DNA of 64,000 nt, taken from Punica granatum. Lineage: Eukaryota; Streptophyta; Magnoliopsida; Myrtales; Lythraceae. The DNA is taken from positions 23,988,354 through 24,052,353 of the forward strand of contig NC_045132.1 of assembly GCF_007655135.1 (NCBI RefSeq), given 5' to 3'. Shown piece after piece: positions 1 through 11,716 of the stretch; the first letter of the stretch is position 1; each line of letters begins with the position of its first letter. Made by a program: the position numbers and the translations under genes. The notes beneath the pieces are model-generated. The model ran no database searches, had not been told where the DNA came from, and was given only the letters and a program-made list of their open reading frames with translations.

Positions 1-870
1 CTTCTAAGCCATTCACTATCTGTAGCACATACAAAAAGTAGTCTATGACGACCATAAGAAGCTAATTCAATCACACATGGAGAAGTATTTGCCATGAGCT
101 TTGTTAAGATAGCCCCTTATTTTTCATTATCTTGTGGGACGATTCGGATAGTCGGCAAGACAGATTATCACCGATTAAATTGTCCCCTAAGTTGCATCAG
201 AGTGTCCTAATAAGGCTAGGAGAGACTGCCTTCGGATGCCGATATTTTAAAGAAAAATATATGGTGATGAATAAATTTTGTATATTTAAGCCATATTCTC
301 AATTAAGGCTCCTCGTGTTTCTTAATTAGCGTGCCACTGCCCCATAGCCTTGCTGCCGACATAGAGAATCACCGGTGGCTGGCCCCGGCTACCAGCGACC
401 TCGTCCATGGCAGCGAAGGGCCATGGTATGAGAACCAATCGTTGCTGGGAAAAGGGATTGTTGAGGTTTAAAAAAGCGGGTGAGAAGATGTAAGTCCACA
501 CACTTGGCTCTTTGGAGGTTGTGTGTATAGCCACTTCGATGTGATGATCGGTATTACTACGCTAAAAGCAATACTGTTGGCCCGGTGTGCTCAGATCGAA
601 CAAACCGAATTCGGTAGAATGCTTTTCTGCCATCGAATTCCATTAATTCGACAGCTTTTCCGTATGTATGCAGACCTTCATCCCCATATTGATCGAGAGA
701 ACACACAAACGAACAAACCTACATCTCAACAAGTGAACTTCATCAGATCAATTTTTCCATCAACAATGAAAAGAATTGTGTCATAGTTATGGAACAATGA
801 ATCGATCACCGAATCGAAGAAATCGTCAATAGATATACGTGGTAACTATGACAAAACAACACAACCTCAT
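1..870. other. Left-edge flank of repeat unit 1 (LIP2 downstream region)
   Basis: No gene is supported here. The stretch matches 32741-34670 closely, starting about 25 bases upstream of the DCD start codon in unit 3. The window therefore opens inside a repeat unit, and a DCD copy probably lies just to the left. Unit 3 carries about 1.05 kb (32877-33924) that is absent here around position 120. The last ~300 bases are the sequence downstream of the LIP2 stop codon, likely 3' UTR. Confidence 0.75.
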
Positions 871-1575
871 TTAGGTCTCTCCTTTAGTAACCACAAGGGA
901 ATCGCTGCCCTTCCAAACAGTACTATCATACCCAAATATCTCAACAAAGCAGGAGACCAACCGATCCTGGACAACATCTTCTGCCGGAAGTTCAACCTCT
1001 GCCTCCCTCTTCAAGGACGTGACTTCCTTATTGGCGATGCCGCAAGGCACAATATGCTTGAAATATCTCAGATCAGGATCAATATTGTATGCCAGTCCAT
1101 GAGAGGTTATGCCATTTGAGATTCGGACTCCAATGGCGCCAATTTTCCTGTCCTCAACCCAGACTCCTGTCTCGCCAGATTTTCCAGGAGAAGCCCTCAC
1201 TCCGTACTGAGAAGACAACTCGATCATAGTCCGCTCGAGCTTCTCGACGTACAACCTGGCACCAAGCCCCATCTCCCGAAGGGCGATAATAGGGTACAGG
1301 ATCGCTTGGCGTGGCCCGTGGAAGGTAATATCCCCTCCTCTTTGGGTGTAGTGGAGTTGGGCTCCGATCTTCTTGAGGTCCGATAGAGGGATCAACAAGT
1401 TGTTATCGGTTCTACGTTTCCCCAGAGTGTACGTCGGGGGGTGCTGCAGGGACAGTAACGTGTCTGGGATAATACCGGCCTTCCGGTCGAGCACGAGCTT
1501 CTCCTGCAGCTTGAGCGCATCCGCGTAGTTGATCACCCCCATCCTGCAGATTTCGAGGACTCTCCGCGCTCTCAT
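871..1575 (-). CDS. LIP2: Octanoyltransferase LIP2 (lipoyl-protein ligase B type), copy 1
   Basis: This gene encodes a 234-aa LipB-family octanoyltransferase. The family moves the octanoyl group from acyl carrier protein to lipoyl domains (glycine-cleavage H protein, 2-oxoacid dehydrogenase E2), the first step of mitochondrial lipoylation. Visible motifs are SLQHPPTYTLGKR (42-54), the signature YTQRGGDITFHGP (76-88), and RKIGAIGVRISNGITSHG with the expected catalytic Lys144. PCGI carries the expected catalytic Cys178. Length matches plant LIP2 and the coding exon is unbroken. The start is the first ATG after a likely splice acceptor (TTTGTAG|GG ATG), so an upstream leader exon is probable. 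It differs from copy 2 at about 8 of 234 residues, none catalytic. As in plant LIP2 there is no obvious cleavable targeting peptide, and mitochondrial location is inferred from the family. The 5' leader is unrelated to that of copy 2. Confidence 0.93.
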   Translation of the reverse strand: MRARRVLEICRMGVINYADALKLQEKLVLDRKAGIIPDTLLSLQHPPTYTLGKRRTDNNLLIPLSDLKKIGAQLHYTQRGGDITFHGPRQAILYPIIALREMGLGARLYVEKLERTMIELSSQYGVRASPGKSGETGVWVEDRKIGAIGVRISNGITSHGLAYNIDPDLRYFKHIVPCGIANKEVTSLKREAEVELPAEDVVQDRLVSCFVEIFGYDSTVWKGSDSLVVTKGET

Positions 1576-1745
1576 CCCTACAAACTCAGCTACATCTCTC
1601 TCGTCTCTCTCTCCCCCCTGAGTTCGTCTTTGGCCTAGTCCACTTGCTCGTCAGATTCCTGTTGAAGAAGAAGCTGTCTTCTTTGATCTACCACTCCCAT
1701 AGATTAGCCCAGAGCTCGAGCTCTCAGTCTCATGTTCTCATGTTC

Positions 1746-1800
<55 letters not shown>

Positions 1801-2375
1801 TGTCTCCCCCCTTCTCTCTCTACAGATCTTACATATTGGTCATCAATCATCTCCACTCACCAAAGCAAATAAGGCAATCATTCCGCAAAAGGAAACGGGA
1901 TGGACAAAATCGAAACAGACTCTCGACTTTTTAACCCAATCAGCTCCAGTGGCATGCATGCGACATGAAAAATCGAGAACAAAAAATCAGAAACCTGGAA
2001 TGACCGGAACTCCACAACCACGAAAGATTCAACAAGAATCGTACAGAAAACCCGAGCCTAAGCTCACAAAATCGAAACTAACGGAAGGAAAACATGAAAT
2101 TGGGGATCTCAAAAGCCAATTCGGGCTGCGTATTGCAATGAATTAGGGTTTTAGATTGAGGGGATCTCGGGGTAGTGGCGCCCCCACCCAGACGTCCCCA
2201 GAACTCGATAACTTGAGAGTTCTAGGAAGAGATAAAAAGAAACTCGATTAAAAGAAAGATGAGACAGAGAGGGAAGGAAAGAGGAGAAGAGGATAGCAGC
2301 TAAACCTTAATTTACAATCAGAAATCATCATCAAGCAGAAGCGAACCGAAAGCCCACAAAATTACAAGTCGAATT
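1576..2375. other. Upstream region of LIP2 copy 1, unique to unit 1
   Basis: From just upstream of the LIP2 ATG to about 2762 this DNA has no counterpart in unit 3, where 35395-36030 occupies the same position. It is rich in CT/GA runs. It may contain the promoter and leader of LIP2 copy 1, but I see no clear TATA box or exon. Confidence 0.5.
1748..1801. repeat. Compound microsatellite (CT)n(AC)n
   Basis: About 18 CT units run directly into about 9 AC units. It lies roughly 170 bases upstream of the LIP2 copy 1 start codon and is absent from copy 2. Confidence 0.95.
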
Positions 2376-2776
2376 TTGTGGGCAGATTCCTTCTTTGTTC
2401 GCTGCAACTGTGAAGGGGACAAACATGGGAGAGAGGAGACGGAGAGAGTGAGAGGAGAGAGAGAAGAGTTCGACAGGAGAGAGAAGAGCGAGCGGGGAGA
2501 GAGTCTTTTTTTTATTTATTTGATTTTTAATTTATTTATATTAATTGAAAATTTAGAAAATAATTTTTTTATTATATTAACCACACCCCGTCGAATGACA
2601 AGTGATACGTTATCTGTCACGTAAGCAGAAATTGTCGCCATTAATCCAAAATTTACGAAATATACCTGCTTGTTACGTTTTTCAAACATTTTATATCATT
2701 AGTGTAATTTTTTAATTTTTTGTACCAATCTTAGAACTTTTCAAAACTTATTGTACGAATTGTGCAATTTTCCCGC
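2376..2776. repeat. Partial CT/GA-rich inverted-repeat transposon (right end)
   Basis: A GA-rich tract is followed by AT-rich DNA and then by a terminus ending in GCAATTTTCCC at about 2775. The same layout and related sequence occur at the right ends of 10064-11300 and 22239-22542. The reverse complement of the terminus (GGGAAAATTGCAC) matches the left end of the 10064 element. Only the right half is present, so it is a fragment. Unit 3 (around 36030) lacks it. Confidence 0.6.
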
Positions 2777-4278
2777 AGCTGGAAATGAAAGGTTGAAGCT
2801 TGAAGGAAGTGATGGAGTCGGAATCCGAGCCCAATCTTAATAAATTGATTTGTACTTCGATATAGGAGGGGTGTGACGGGGGATAGCGGATGAATATTTG
2901 GCTAACACCCGTATCAAACGTTATTATCTTTATACGAAATATTAATTAAGTTGACCGATTATTTTATAGAAAACGTTATTCTCCTTGTAGGAAAAATTAT
3001 TCTCTAAATACGAAAATATTTCGTACATAACGACTGAATATTCAGCTACTGTATTCAAGAAGTAAAATATATTTTTTGATATATTTATGTAATTGCCAAT
3101 AGATAAATTAGGCGGGAGATTATTTTTACTTTTTTTTTTATTACAAAGGAAGGCCAATACCTAATGCAATGAAAGATAAATCCTAAATAACTAATAAGAT
3201 GGCACGGATAGTCTCACTAGATATCAAATCTGCGACCTTTAGATCAACAGACTAAGGTGTGCACCACTATATTACAACCCTCTTTTGATAAAATTATCTT
3301 TTACTTGGATAGGAGGCAATGCAATCAGCTGGGCTATTAATTGATCATTTGGGACAGGCGAGATCATCTTCAATCAAGCGATAGATCTATGACATCAGGC
3401 CAATTACATCGCACAAGACAAAAACATTGTGCTCGTGATGCATCACGTAGTAGAAGAGACTCGTCTCTCGCGCTCTTAACATTCATAGGCCAAGCTCACC
3501 GTGCTATGCACAACCTGAATTCCTTCGGTAATTTATCGTTTCTTTGGAAGTATATAGCTGAATCTTAAGCGCTCTGAGCTACGACTCCGGTGAAATATTT
3601 CGAGTCTTTGTCTCGAAATAACCTTTAAAAGTTCATTGGTTTGGCCGGAATTCGTATTGTATTTCAGCTTAGAATCTCTATTGTGCAGTTGAACCTCCTT
3701 GGGATCTAACAAAGATCGAAGAAGAACCCAGGAATTGCTGAACAAAACCATACCGATGAACTGCCAAAAGCATGTCACGCTTCATATCAGAAAGGGATTA
3801 TTGCAGAAGAAGCATTCGTTAGAATCTTAGCTCAGATCCCAAAATTTTCGATCCACAAAGCAAGCTCTCTCTGTTTCTCACCTTAACAATTACACAGGGC
3901 TCCAACACCTTCAGATTGCAGACAACTAAAATCATCCCAAAAAAAAAGGAGGACCACCATGATCAAATGTTACTATAGTTCAATAGCAGACCGACCCAAA
4001 ATTTTGGAGCTCCGACAAGTGCTCCTCTGCAACCACAAAGTTTCGCTTTATCTTTATCAGTTCTTAGTCGTCCCGGATAACATCTCACTAATTGCTTGGC
4101 ATTTGCTAAGCGCTTCTTACTTCTCTATAAACTCTTAGAGGCGTTCCACAAGGTTGAGAAGATCCGTTTACTACCCACGCCCTAATACAGGTAAAAGAGT
4201 TTCGGGGTGGATGTGAATGTAAGTTACTCTCTGTAAGGTTGGTTAATGGGTCCCCGCTAAAAACTCGAGGCAAACTTC
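2777..4278. repeat. Downstream flank of Mei2-like gene, first of three copies
   Basis: This DNA lies beyond the Mei2-like stop codon and between it and LIP2. It is repeated at 36031-37627 (full length) and 20865-21570 (the part nearest the gene). It probably includes the Mei2-like 3' UTR. No separate coding gene is supported. Confidence 0.75.
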
Positions 4279-7200
4279 TCAGTCTGATTCCTTTCCACAG
4301 CCTGTAGATGTGTCCACATGTCCATGAGAAGAATCTTCCCCGTTTGGTAGACTCGATCGGTTCCCTTGATCGTTGTCCTCGGGATTGCCGGTCCGTGACT
4401 TCCCAGGTCTAGTTCGGACATTCACCCCCATTGTAAAAGGGACCTGTCAATTGAAGAACAGAGACGTGAAGACCCAATGCAAAATCAAATATTTATTCAA
4501 CTCAGCATCCTGTGGAATATATATGCATCATTCCTACTAAGGTTTCGAAGAGAAATTTTACCTGATCCCCGGCATTGGGACCTTCTGTGTTGAAGAGAAT
4601 AGGACGGCATCGCTTATCTTCATTCATCAAGCTTGAGTTCCGGAAATGTGCGATGAGGGCAGCCTTTCCTTGTATACGAGCGTTTGCAAGGGAAGCCACT
4701 TTCTCGCTGTTGAATTTCTCCCATTTCTTCCCATCGAATGCCCATTCAGAAGCAGAAGCATCTCCAACTCTTAAGCCCTCCCTTATCTGAGATAGGCTAT
4801 ATTTTCAACTTAATAATGGAACAGCACTCACCTTATAGAACGGGATGATTTGGCTAGGATCAGTCATGTTGATGAAGGCATACCCAACATTGCATTTGTT
4901 CTGCAAGGAAAAAAAAAAACAATCGTGTATCGAGTCAATTAACAAATGATGACTGTCTTATGCAGGTAGGGTACAATTGATTAACTCCGTTCTCTTCAGT
5001 ATGGCCAACTACTAGTGTAGCCACTTCATTCTCCCAAAAAGAGTTATAAAACTTGTGAAACAAAAATGTCGATCTTTTCTGTGGAAGGGTCTTGACAAAC
5101 ACGCCGGTGGTAGCAAGGTCAGTTGGGAAACCGTCTGCCTTCCAAAAGGCGAGGGAGGTCTTGGCATCAGGGATCTAACTTTGTGGAACAAGGTATGTGT
5201 GTTGAAGAATTTATGGTCCCTTCTTCTAAGTTCGGGGTCTCTCTGGGTGGCTTGGACTACTAAATACCTTACAAAGGGTCGCAGTATTTGGTCTTTACGG
5301 ATTCCTGGAGACTGCTCCTGGAACTGGAGAAAACTAATGCAGCTGAGAGCACTGATTTCCCCTTATACTAGCTGCAGAGTTGGTTCAGGTATTACTGTAT
5401 GTTTTTGGTATGATGCCTGGTTACCAGTTGGCCCATTGATTAAATTTTGTTGTCAAGGACTACAATGTTTCCCTACCCTCAGTGAACATGCAAAAGTTAG
5501 CGCAGTTCTCTCGCAAGGACAATGGCACTGGCCGCGGAGCTCGGACCCACAAGCCGCTTTGATCCGGGACCTAGCTGCAGCTCTTGATCTTTCCAACCAG
5601 GATACAGTCTTATGGACCCCCCCACAAATCTGGGCAGTTCTCCACTGCCGATGCCTGGAAGTGTTTACGAGTTAGAAGCCCGACTTTGGAATGGAGTAAT
5701 GCGATTTGGTTTGATGGACAGCTCCCGCGATCTTCTTTCATCAGTTGGCTTTGTTTTCATAATAGATTAGCTACTACGGACCGACTATCAACATGGAGGA
5801 TTCAGATTGCGTCAGTTGAATGCGAATTCTGCAACACACAGTGGGAAACTCGTGAACATCTCTTTTTTGAATTTCTAGTCACCCAGGAAATTTGGAGAAG
5901 TTTGTTGGCTCGAGTTGGCCTGCAACGTAATTTGGTGAGTTGGAATACGGAATTTTGTTGGATTTCTTCTCTTCGGGGCAAGATGCTCGATGTAATTTGT
6001 TTGAAGCTTCTATGGACTCACTACATCTACTGCATATGGTGTGAGAGGAACGCAAGGATTTGTCAAAGGCAAAGCTTATCTCCAGAGACTATAGTTCGGA
6101 AGATTTTTGCAGATGTGAAAGCAAAACTCTGTGTTTACCCTCGACTCTCTCACAAAATTGTAAATTCTATCATAGTCAATCATATGTTTAACCCTCTTGA
6201 TATAGCTCATAGATAGCTGTTGTTTTTGGTAGCTTTGTTGGTAGTTCTGTTGGTAGTTTTGTTGAATAAATGACACTTGATATAAATTCTTTTGTTTAAT
6301 GAAAGTCTCTACCATTTATCCAAAAAAAACAAATGATGACTTAAAAGTGGGAAATATACAAAAATTGGAAGACTAGTCGAGAAAAGAACAGTTACCTTAA
6401 AATCAATTGGCAAGTATATGAAATCATAAGTTCCTCGGTGGCATTCATCAATTGCAGCTAACAGCATTTTTGAAGGGTACCTGTAAATTTCACCGTACAG
6501 CGAGCCTATCATAAAATCAGCAGGTGTTTCCCAAAAAGATCAGACTATTTTACCAAAAGGTCTTAGAGATGCTCTCAATTGCTTCAAAGAGATAATAATT
6601 GCAATATTCAAAATAATTGACGTACTTGTTAGGAATGTTCTTGATCATTAGCGTCGTTCTATTGTCCTCTCCTCTCATTATGCGGTCAATATCGAGCTCA
6701 TACTGCTTCTTGTTAACAAAGGATGGAGAGTTGGGCCACATCATGCTCGAAGGCTGAGGTTGGTAGGAATGATTGCCCCATGGGTACTGTCCAGGAAGAG
6801 TGCAGCTCCCCTTCCCCGCAGATCCAAAAACAGATCAAAGAATTTCATAAAGAGAAATTAACAAAAGGGGAAAATAATACAAATACAAAAATGTGTAGGT
6901 AATGGGATTTTGACAAAAGAAAAAATGAGTATTGTTAAACTTTAGACTTTTGAACAATCAAATGCCCGCAAAATTAACAGATGAAATAGGTGGCTTGAAA
7001 AATTTTATTACACGATATAGCCAAAAGGTCTAAATATCATATCAGTAAGACATAGAAATAAAAAAATTTACTCAAACTTACCGCCTTCTTTAAGTTCCAA
7101 AGTGCGTCCATTCGAACCTACTCTGCACAACTGCCTGTTATCAATTCTCTCCATATATCTAGAATTAATGGTGGACACCATGGTACGAGGAGAACTGCAG

Positions 7201-9059
7201 TGAATGCCATTCACCAAAGCATCATGATAGTCGGGTAGTGAATGAGGATGAACATTCTGTGTTGGTCTGATGTCAAACTTTAAATGGCCCATTGAGTGGC
7301 CTGAATCAGCGAGTCCAGGATGACTGCCAACTGATCCGGCTCTCATCAAAGACGGCAAGCTGTTTGGGACGCTCGAAGAAACCCCAGGATGGAATGCACT
7401 TTCGAGAATTGAGGAATGCATTGAAGATTGAAAGCCCATGATAGTTCCATCATCAGTACTACTAGGCTTGACTGACCCTGAAGGAAAAGGACCTGGTTTA
7501 CCAGCATATGAAGAGCTTTATGTGAAAAAAATTCGACAAGAAGAAAAGGTACAAAAAACATAGCAATTTGACTAGCTTACCAGAAAGTCCAGCATTCGAG
7601 TTGTTTGCAGGGCTATTCCGACGCACAAAAAGATCGAACTCCTCTTGCTCTGACTCCAGAGGATTATTTTGTGCAAAACTACAGTAGGCAAAGCTAGCAA
7701 GTAAATTCCATCAGGATCCAAAATAATCATCAAGAAGAAGATTGCCTTTCATCACCTCATGCTATATTGGTTAAGTTCATCGGAGGCACCTACTATTCTA
7801 ATTCATCAATATTATACCTAACTAATGAAATGAGTTTTGAAATTACTGTCTTACACCTCCGGGACAGCTTGGCTCAAGTTTAATTTGCTTCCCAGCAATA
7901 CCGCTCCTGTTCAACTCATGAAGAGCAGCTTCTGCAGCTCTAACATCATAAAATTTGATAAACTTGCGATTATTTCTATGCGGGGTCTCACGTATCCGTG
8001 ATCCAAGGAAAGTACTGTCAGTCGATCTCGCTATAATCTCCCAAAGAAAACCTGTTCAAGTTCACGAAGGATATCTTCACCTCTTTGATTTCTCCATAAG
8101 CACCAAATATGTGATGGAGTTCTTCATTCGAAACGGAAGAGTCGAGATTGAAGACCACAAGGGTGCCCTGATTAATATCTTTCTTCGTCGGGTTGTCCTG
8201 AGAGAAAATAATACAACTCAAAGATTAGTTGAGTTGATGACCATAAAGTGATAGCACATTCATCACATTAAGAAGTGGATATTAGGAACTGATAGCTAAC
8301 AAGGTAACAGGTTACCTTTGGAATTGAGTAATGGATGTCAAGTTTCCTTTGCCTCAGCGGTTTGCTCTGCAGAGCCTTCATAGCAGTGCGAGCAGCTCTG
8401 ATGTCATAATAGAATATCATAACAAAACCGCGATGCTTGCACGCCGTATAAAGTATACAGATTTCTCCATGTCGCTGCACATTAAAAACAAGATTCGCTT
8501 CAGATATCATGCTTACAATATCCGAAGCCAAAACCATACTGCGATGCTTGAGTCCGCTATTTCAATCACTCAGGCAAATATCAGGTTTTCCATGAACCTT
8601 AACTGAAGACAAACAAATAAAATGACAGAGAAACATGGGAGAGAGCAAACCTCGAAAAGGGCCCGTAATTCAGAATCCTCGACGTTGCTATTTATATTTC
8701 TCACAAACAATGTTCTAGAAGGGTGCCCACCGTAAGGGTGCTCGCCGTTCATTTAACCATTACCATCTGCAAGATATTCATATTTCTTGTGTCCATCAGA
8801 GGAGACATCCTCTTCCAAATCCATTCCTCCGACACTATTAAAGAGATCTAATTCCTCCATGTCATCAGCACCTTTAGACGGCATGGAAAACTCAAGCCCA
8901 TTAGTCACTCCGGATTGGAGCTCATCGTTGTCAGGGAGGAGGTTTCCGATCATATGAGCTTCGATATCATCCATGGACTTGAGAGGTTCTTCTCCTTCAT
9001 AGTGAGAGGCAACAGTATCGAAAGAATGCCTGTATAAGCCATTTTTTATGTTATTTTCA
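4279..9059 (-). pseudogene. Mei2-like RNA-binding protein, broken copy 1
   Basis: This is a near-complete duplicate of exons 4-14 of the intact gene at 37628-44588. RNA-recognition segments are recognisable (SRTLFVRNINSNVEDSEL near 8700, GTLVVFNLDSSVSNEEL near 8150, TTLMIKNIPNK near 6640). Several lesions break it. Exons 1-3 are missing, because homology stops at 9231 inside intron 3. Exon 4 has a stop and a one-base loss near its start (about 9045) and a second stop, TCA to TAA, at 8753-8755. Exon 10 lacks 450 bases present in the intact copy (join near 6713). Its splice acceptor AG reads TG near 6835. The exon 13 acceptor AG reads GG near 4742. A LINE sits in the intron between exons 11 and 12. 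The last exon (4279-4443) and exon 13 (4562-4741) remain open. No full protein can be made. Confidence 0.9.
4955..6327 (+). mobile_element. 5'-truncated LINE retrotransposon, zf-RVT end
   Basis: The insert is flanked by a perfect 14-base target-site duplication, AACAAATGATGACT, at 4941-4954 and 6328-6341, and ends in a short A-run on the plus strand. The matching intron in the intact copy (38282 onward) has this 14-mer once and no insert. Coding remnants at 5055-5675 and 5584-6216 are the C-terminal end of a plant LINE polyprotein. They show the WKG..GGSKVSWETVCLPKGEGGLGIRDL stretch that follows reverse transcriptase, then a zinc-binding RVT region (HNRLATTDRLSTW, then C..C and EHLFFEF). The two remnants are one frame split by a slip at the C-run near 5618-5624. 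The catalytic reverse transcriptase is absent, so the element is dead on arrival. Confidence 0.93.
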
Positions 9060-10063
9060 CTGCAGCAACAAATAAAATCTCATGTGATGAACAGTTTCCA
9101 CGGGCAATCTCGTGCAACGCGTGCTCCAAAAAAATAATAGGCATCCGCGTGGCACTGGTAATGAATCAAATTTCATTTCTGTCAAAAACATTTTTAGTGT
9201 AAACCCAAATTCAACTACATTAAATATTAAGGTAAAATTATTGGTAAAATTCTTTCGAGGATCAAATTGTTGGCCAACTAATATTTCGTGAACCAAATTG
9301 CTGGCGAAATTCATTGATGAAGCAAATTGTTGGCAAACTAGTCCTCTGAGAACCAAATTGAATGTTTTCTCAAAACAAAACGGTTTGACAGCGCCAGATC
9401 CGCATATTTCCTGCATTAATCCATTATATGGGCCCAGCGGTCCAGCAGAGAAAAAGCCAATCGGCCCACGATGGCCCAAACTCAGATACCATTTCCACTC
9501 GACTTCAAAATAGCTGACCCAACAACTCATTGCAGCAGGCCGCCGAGGAATTTGAGCTTCGACACACATATCAACTTTTTGTAACGTGAGTCGAGTTAAA
9601 ACCATTGATCTGCCAATTAATAGTGGATGGGACAGTGTTATAGGACTGGCGGTGCTCAAGTTCGGTTTGGTGTGATTTTTGGCTTAAAACATAATCAAAC
9701 CATAAATTCGATTTTTTGAAAATTAAAAATCATATTCATATCCAAAAATGGTTTTTCAAAAATAAAACTAAATCACAAAATTCGATTTTTTCGATTCGGT
9801 TAACTAAATAACCGCATTCCCTTTACATAAGTTCGATAGTCCTTCAATCATACATAATAATCCATCAACATGAGTTGAGAAGCATTGAATTTGAAGCGTC
9901 GCATTGATTAATTTTTCCCTTAATCTTGTCATTCACTTAAAATATGGACTAAGTTGGATTGTGGGCTCAATGTTTCATGATGCTTTTAGTAAAATGTGTG
10001 AAAGTTGTAATAAGGCTCACATAAATAAAAGTTCAAAATATATACAGTATGGTCACCACATTT
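9060..10063. other. Unit 1 / unit 2 junction region
   Basis: Bases 9060-9231 are Mei2-like intron 3 (matching about 41627-41799), and the match stops abruptly at 9231. The remainder to 10063 is AT-rich with repeated phrases ('GATTCGATTTTT', 'AAATTG(T/C)TGG') typical of old transposon debris. The open frames here are not conserved and show no domain. I see no gene. Confidence 0.6.
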
Positions 10064-11300
10064 GGAAAAATTGCACCAAAGATACAAAAAAATTTGAAAA
10101 GTCTCCCGATTGGTACAAAATTTTTTTTTTTCTCACCAACAATATAAAAAGTTTGAAAAACATAACAATTAATTATATTCCGTCAATTTAGGCTTAACAT
10201 TCTCAGCTTCTGCCTACGTGACGAATGATATGTCTCACCACTTCCAACATTGCACAAATAAATAATAAAAGATCATTTTGTAAATTTTTAATTAAAAATA
10301 AATAAAACAAAATCCATTTTTTCTCCTCTCTTCTCTCCCCCTTCTCTCTATTCTTTCTCTGTCACGTTAATTTTCTCTTTTCTCTCTCTCTCTCGATTCT
10401 CTCTTTCTTCCTCTCTCTTTGCCTCGTCTCTCTTCTCTCTCTGTCACACGTCTCTCTATTCTCTCTCATCTCTCTGCTCTCTTTCTCTTCTCTCTTTGTC
10501 ATATCTCTCCTCTCTCTTTATCTTCTCTCTCTTCTCTGACACATGTCTCTCTCTTTCCTCTCTCTCCTCTGTGTGTCACAATGTTGAAGAAATAAGTCAA
10601 AAAAGAAATTGAGAGGAAACACATCACAGATTCACATTCTAATCTCTTGCTACAACAATTGCAGAGATGAACAGTGAAAATTCCGACTTCAAATCCCATC
10701 GATGTTCTGCCAACCGACCAGAAAAGACCCATTACAAGCTTTTCATTTTCCTTTTTGATGCAAACTCATTGAGCAACCAAGGGCTCGCGACAACCACGGG
10801 TGGGTTGTGCTGGGGTCGAGAACCCAACCCGGGGGGCCGTGAGCCTTGGGAACTAGCCCAAGCTTGGGGGGACTGTGTTCGTAGAGACCCTGGGTGGCTC
10901 AGGTGCCATAGGGGACCGTATAACGAAGGAGAGGAGAGAGTTTAACGAAGGAGATGAGGGAGAAAGACGGAGAGAGAGCCTGACAAAGGAGAGAAATAAA
11001 CATGAAAGACAGAAGGAGAGAGAAAGAGAGAGACAAAGAGAGATACGGGAAAGAAAGACTGAGAAAGAGAGGAGAGATAGACGCAAGAGAAAGGAGAGAG
11101 AGAGATTGAGAGAGGTAAGAGAGATAGATTTTTTTAATTTATTTTTAATTAAAAATTCACAAAATAAATTTTTTTATTTTTTTTGCGCCACGTTGGAAGC
11201 GGTGAGACATGTCATTCGCCTCGTAGGAAAAAGCTGACGATGTTAAGTTTAAATTGACGAAATATAGTTAATTGTTACATTTTTCAAACTTAAATTGACG
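10064..11300. mobile_element. CT/GA-rich element with long inverted repeats (MULE-like MITE)
   Basis: The left arm (10064-10570) reads GGAAAAATTGCACC, then AT-rich DNA and a ~250-base CT-rich tract. The right arm (10920-11300) is its approximate reverse complement, with a GA-rich tract and then AT-rich DNA including GGAAGCGGTGAGACATG. The arms share the phrases around AATTGACG, CATCGTCAGCTT and CGCTTCCAAC, read in opposite directions. The true right terminus has been lost at about 11300. In the related copy at 22239-22542 it ends in ATAATTTTCCCC. The middle (10580-10915) is less AT-rich and has no recognisable gene. The open frames in the arms are low-complexity artefacts. Confidence 0.65.
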
Positions 11301-11499
11301 CAACATAACAAAACCATTATTTTGGATATTCGATTTTTCGAATTGGTTTCGATTCGGTTTTCCGGATATTTTTTAGCGCTCATATGTAGGACCGAGTATC
11401 CTTTCGTCATGAATCATAATATAGGTCGAGAACAAGAGATGCGGTTGAAGCTGGAAGTCAAAATTCAAATGTAAACATTCAGATTCAGGAAAAAAAAAA

Positions 11500-11520
11500 A
11501 ATATATATATATATATATAT
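11500..11520. repeat. (AT)n microsatellite
   Basis: Ten AT units follow an A-run. The equivalent tract in the duplicate at 22799-22827 has about 14 units, so the locus is length-variable between the copies. Confidence 0.9.
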
Positions 11521-11716
11521 AAAGCAAAACTTAATTATGATGATTAGAACATAGACCGACAAACAATAGCAGCAATATGTGAATTCGGCCCTCAAGTCAT
11601 CAGCCCACCGCAGCAATCCAGCTCCATAATCCACCACCCGATTGATTTTAAATTGCACAACCAAAAATGGCCGGAAACTTTGACAATAATATATGTAATA
11701 GGCTAAATCCGAGCTA

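Noticed and set aside
1748..1801. CT/AC run considered as a CRISPR or tandem-repeat array.
   Set aside because: It is a simple dinucleotide microsatellite with no spacer structure, and CRISPR arrays do not occur in plant nuclear DNA.
9057..9659. 200-codon minus-strand open frame.
   Set aside because: It crosses the Mei2 homology break at 9231, overlaps the exon 4 edge, and has no domain or conserved partner.
10853..11237. Arginine/glutamate-rich and serine/leucine-rich frames on opposite strands.
   Set aside because: They are translations of the GA/CT tract of the transposon arm, not proteins.
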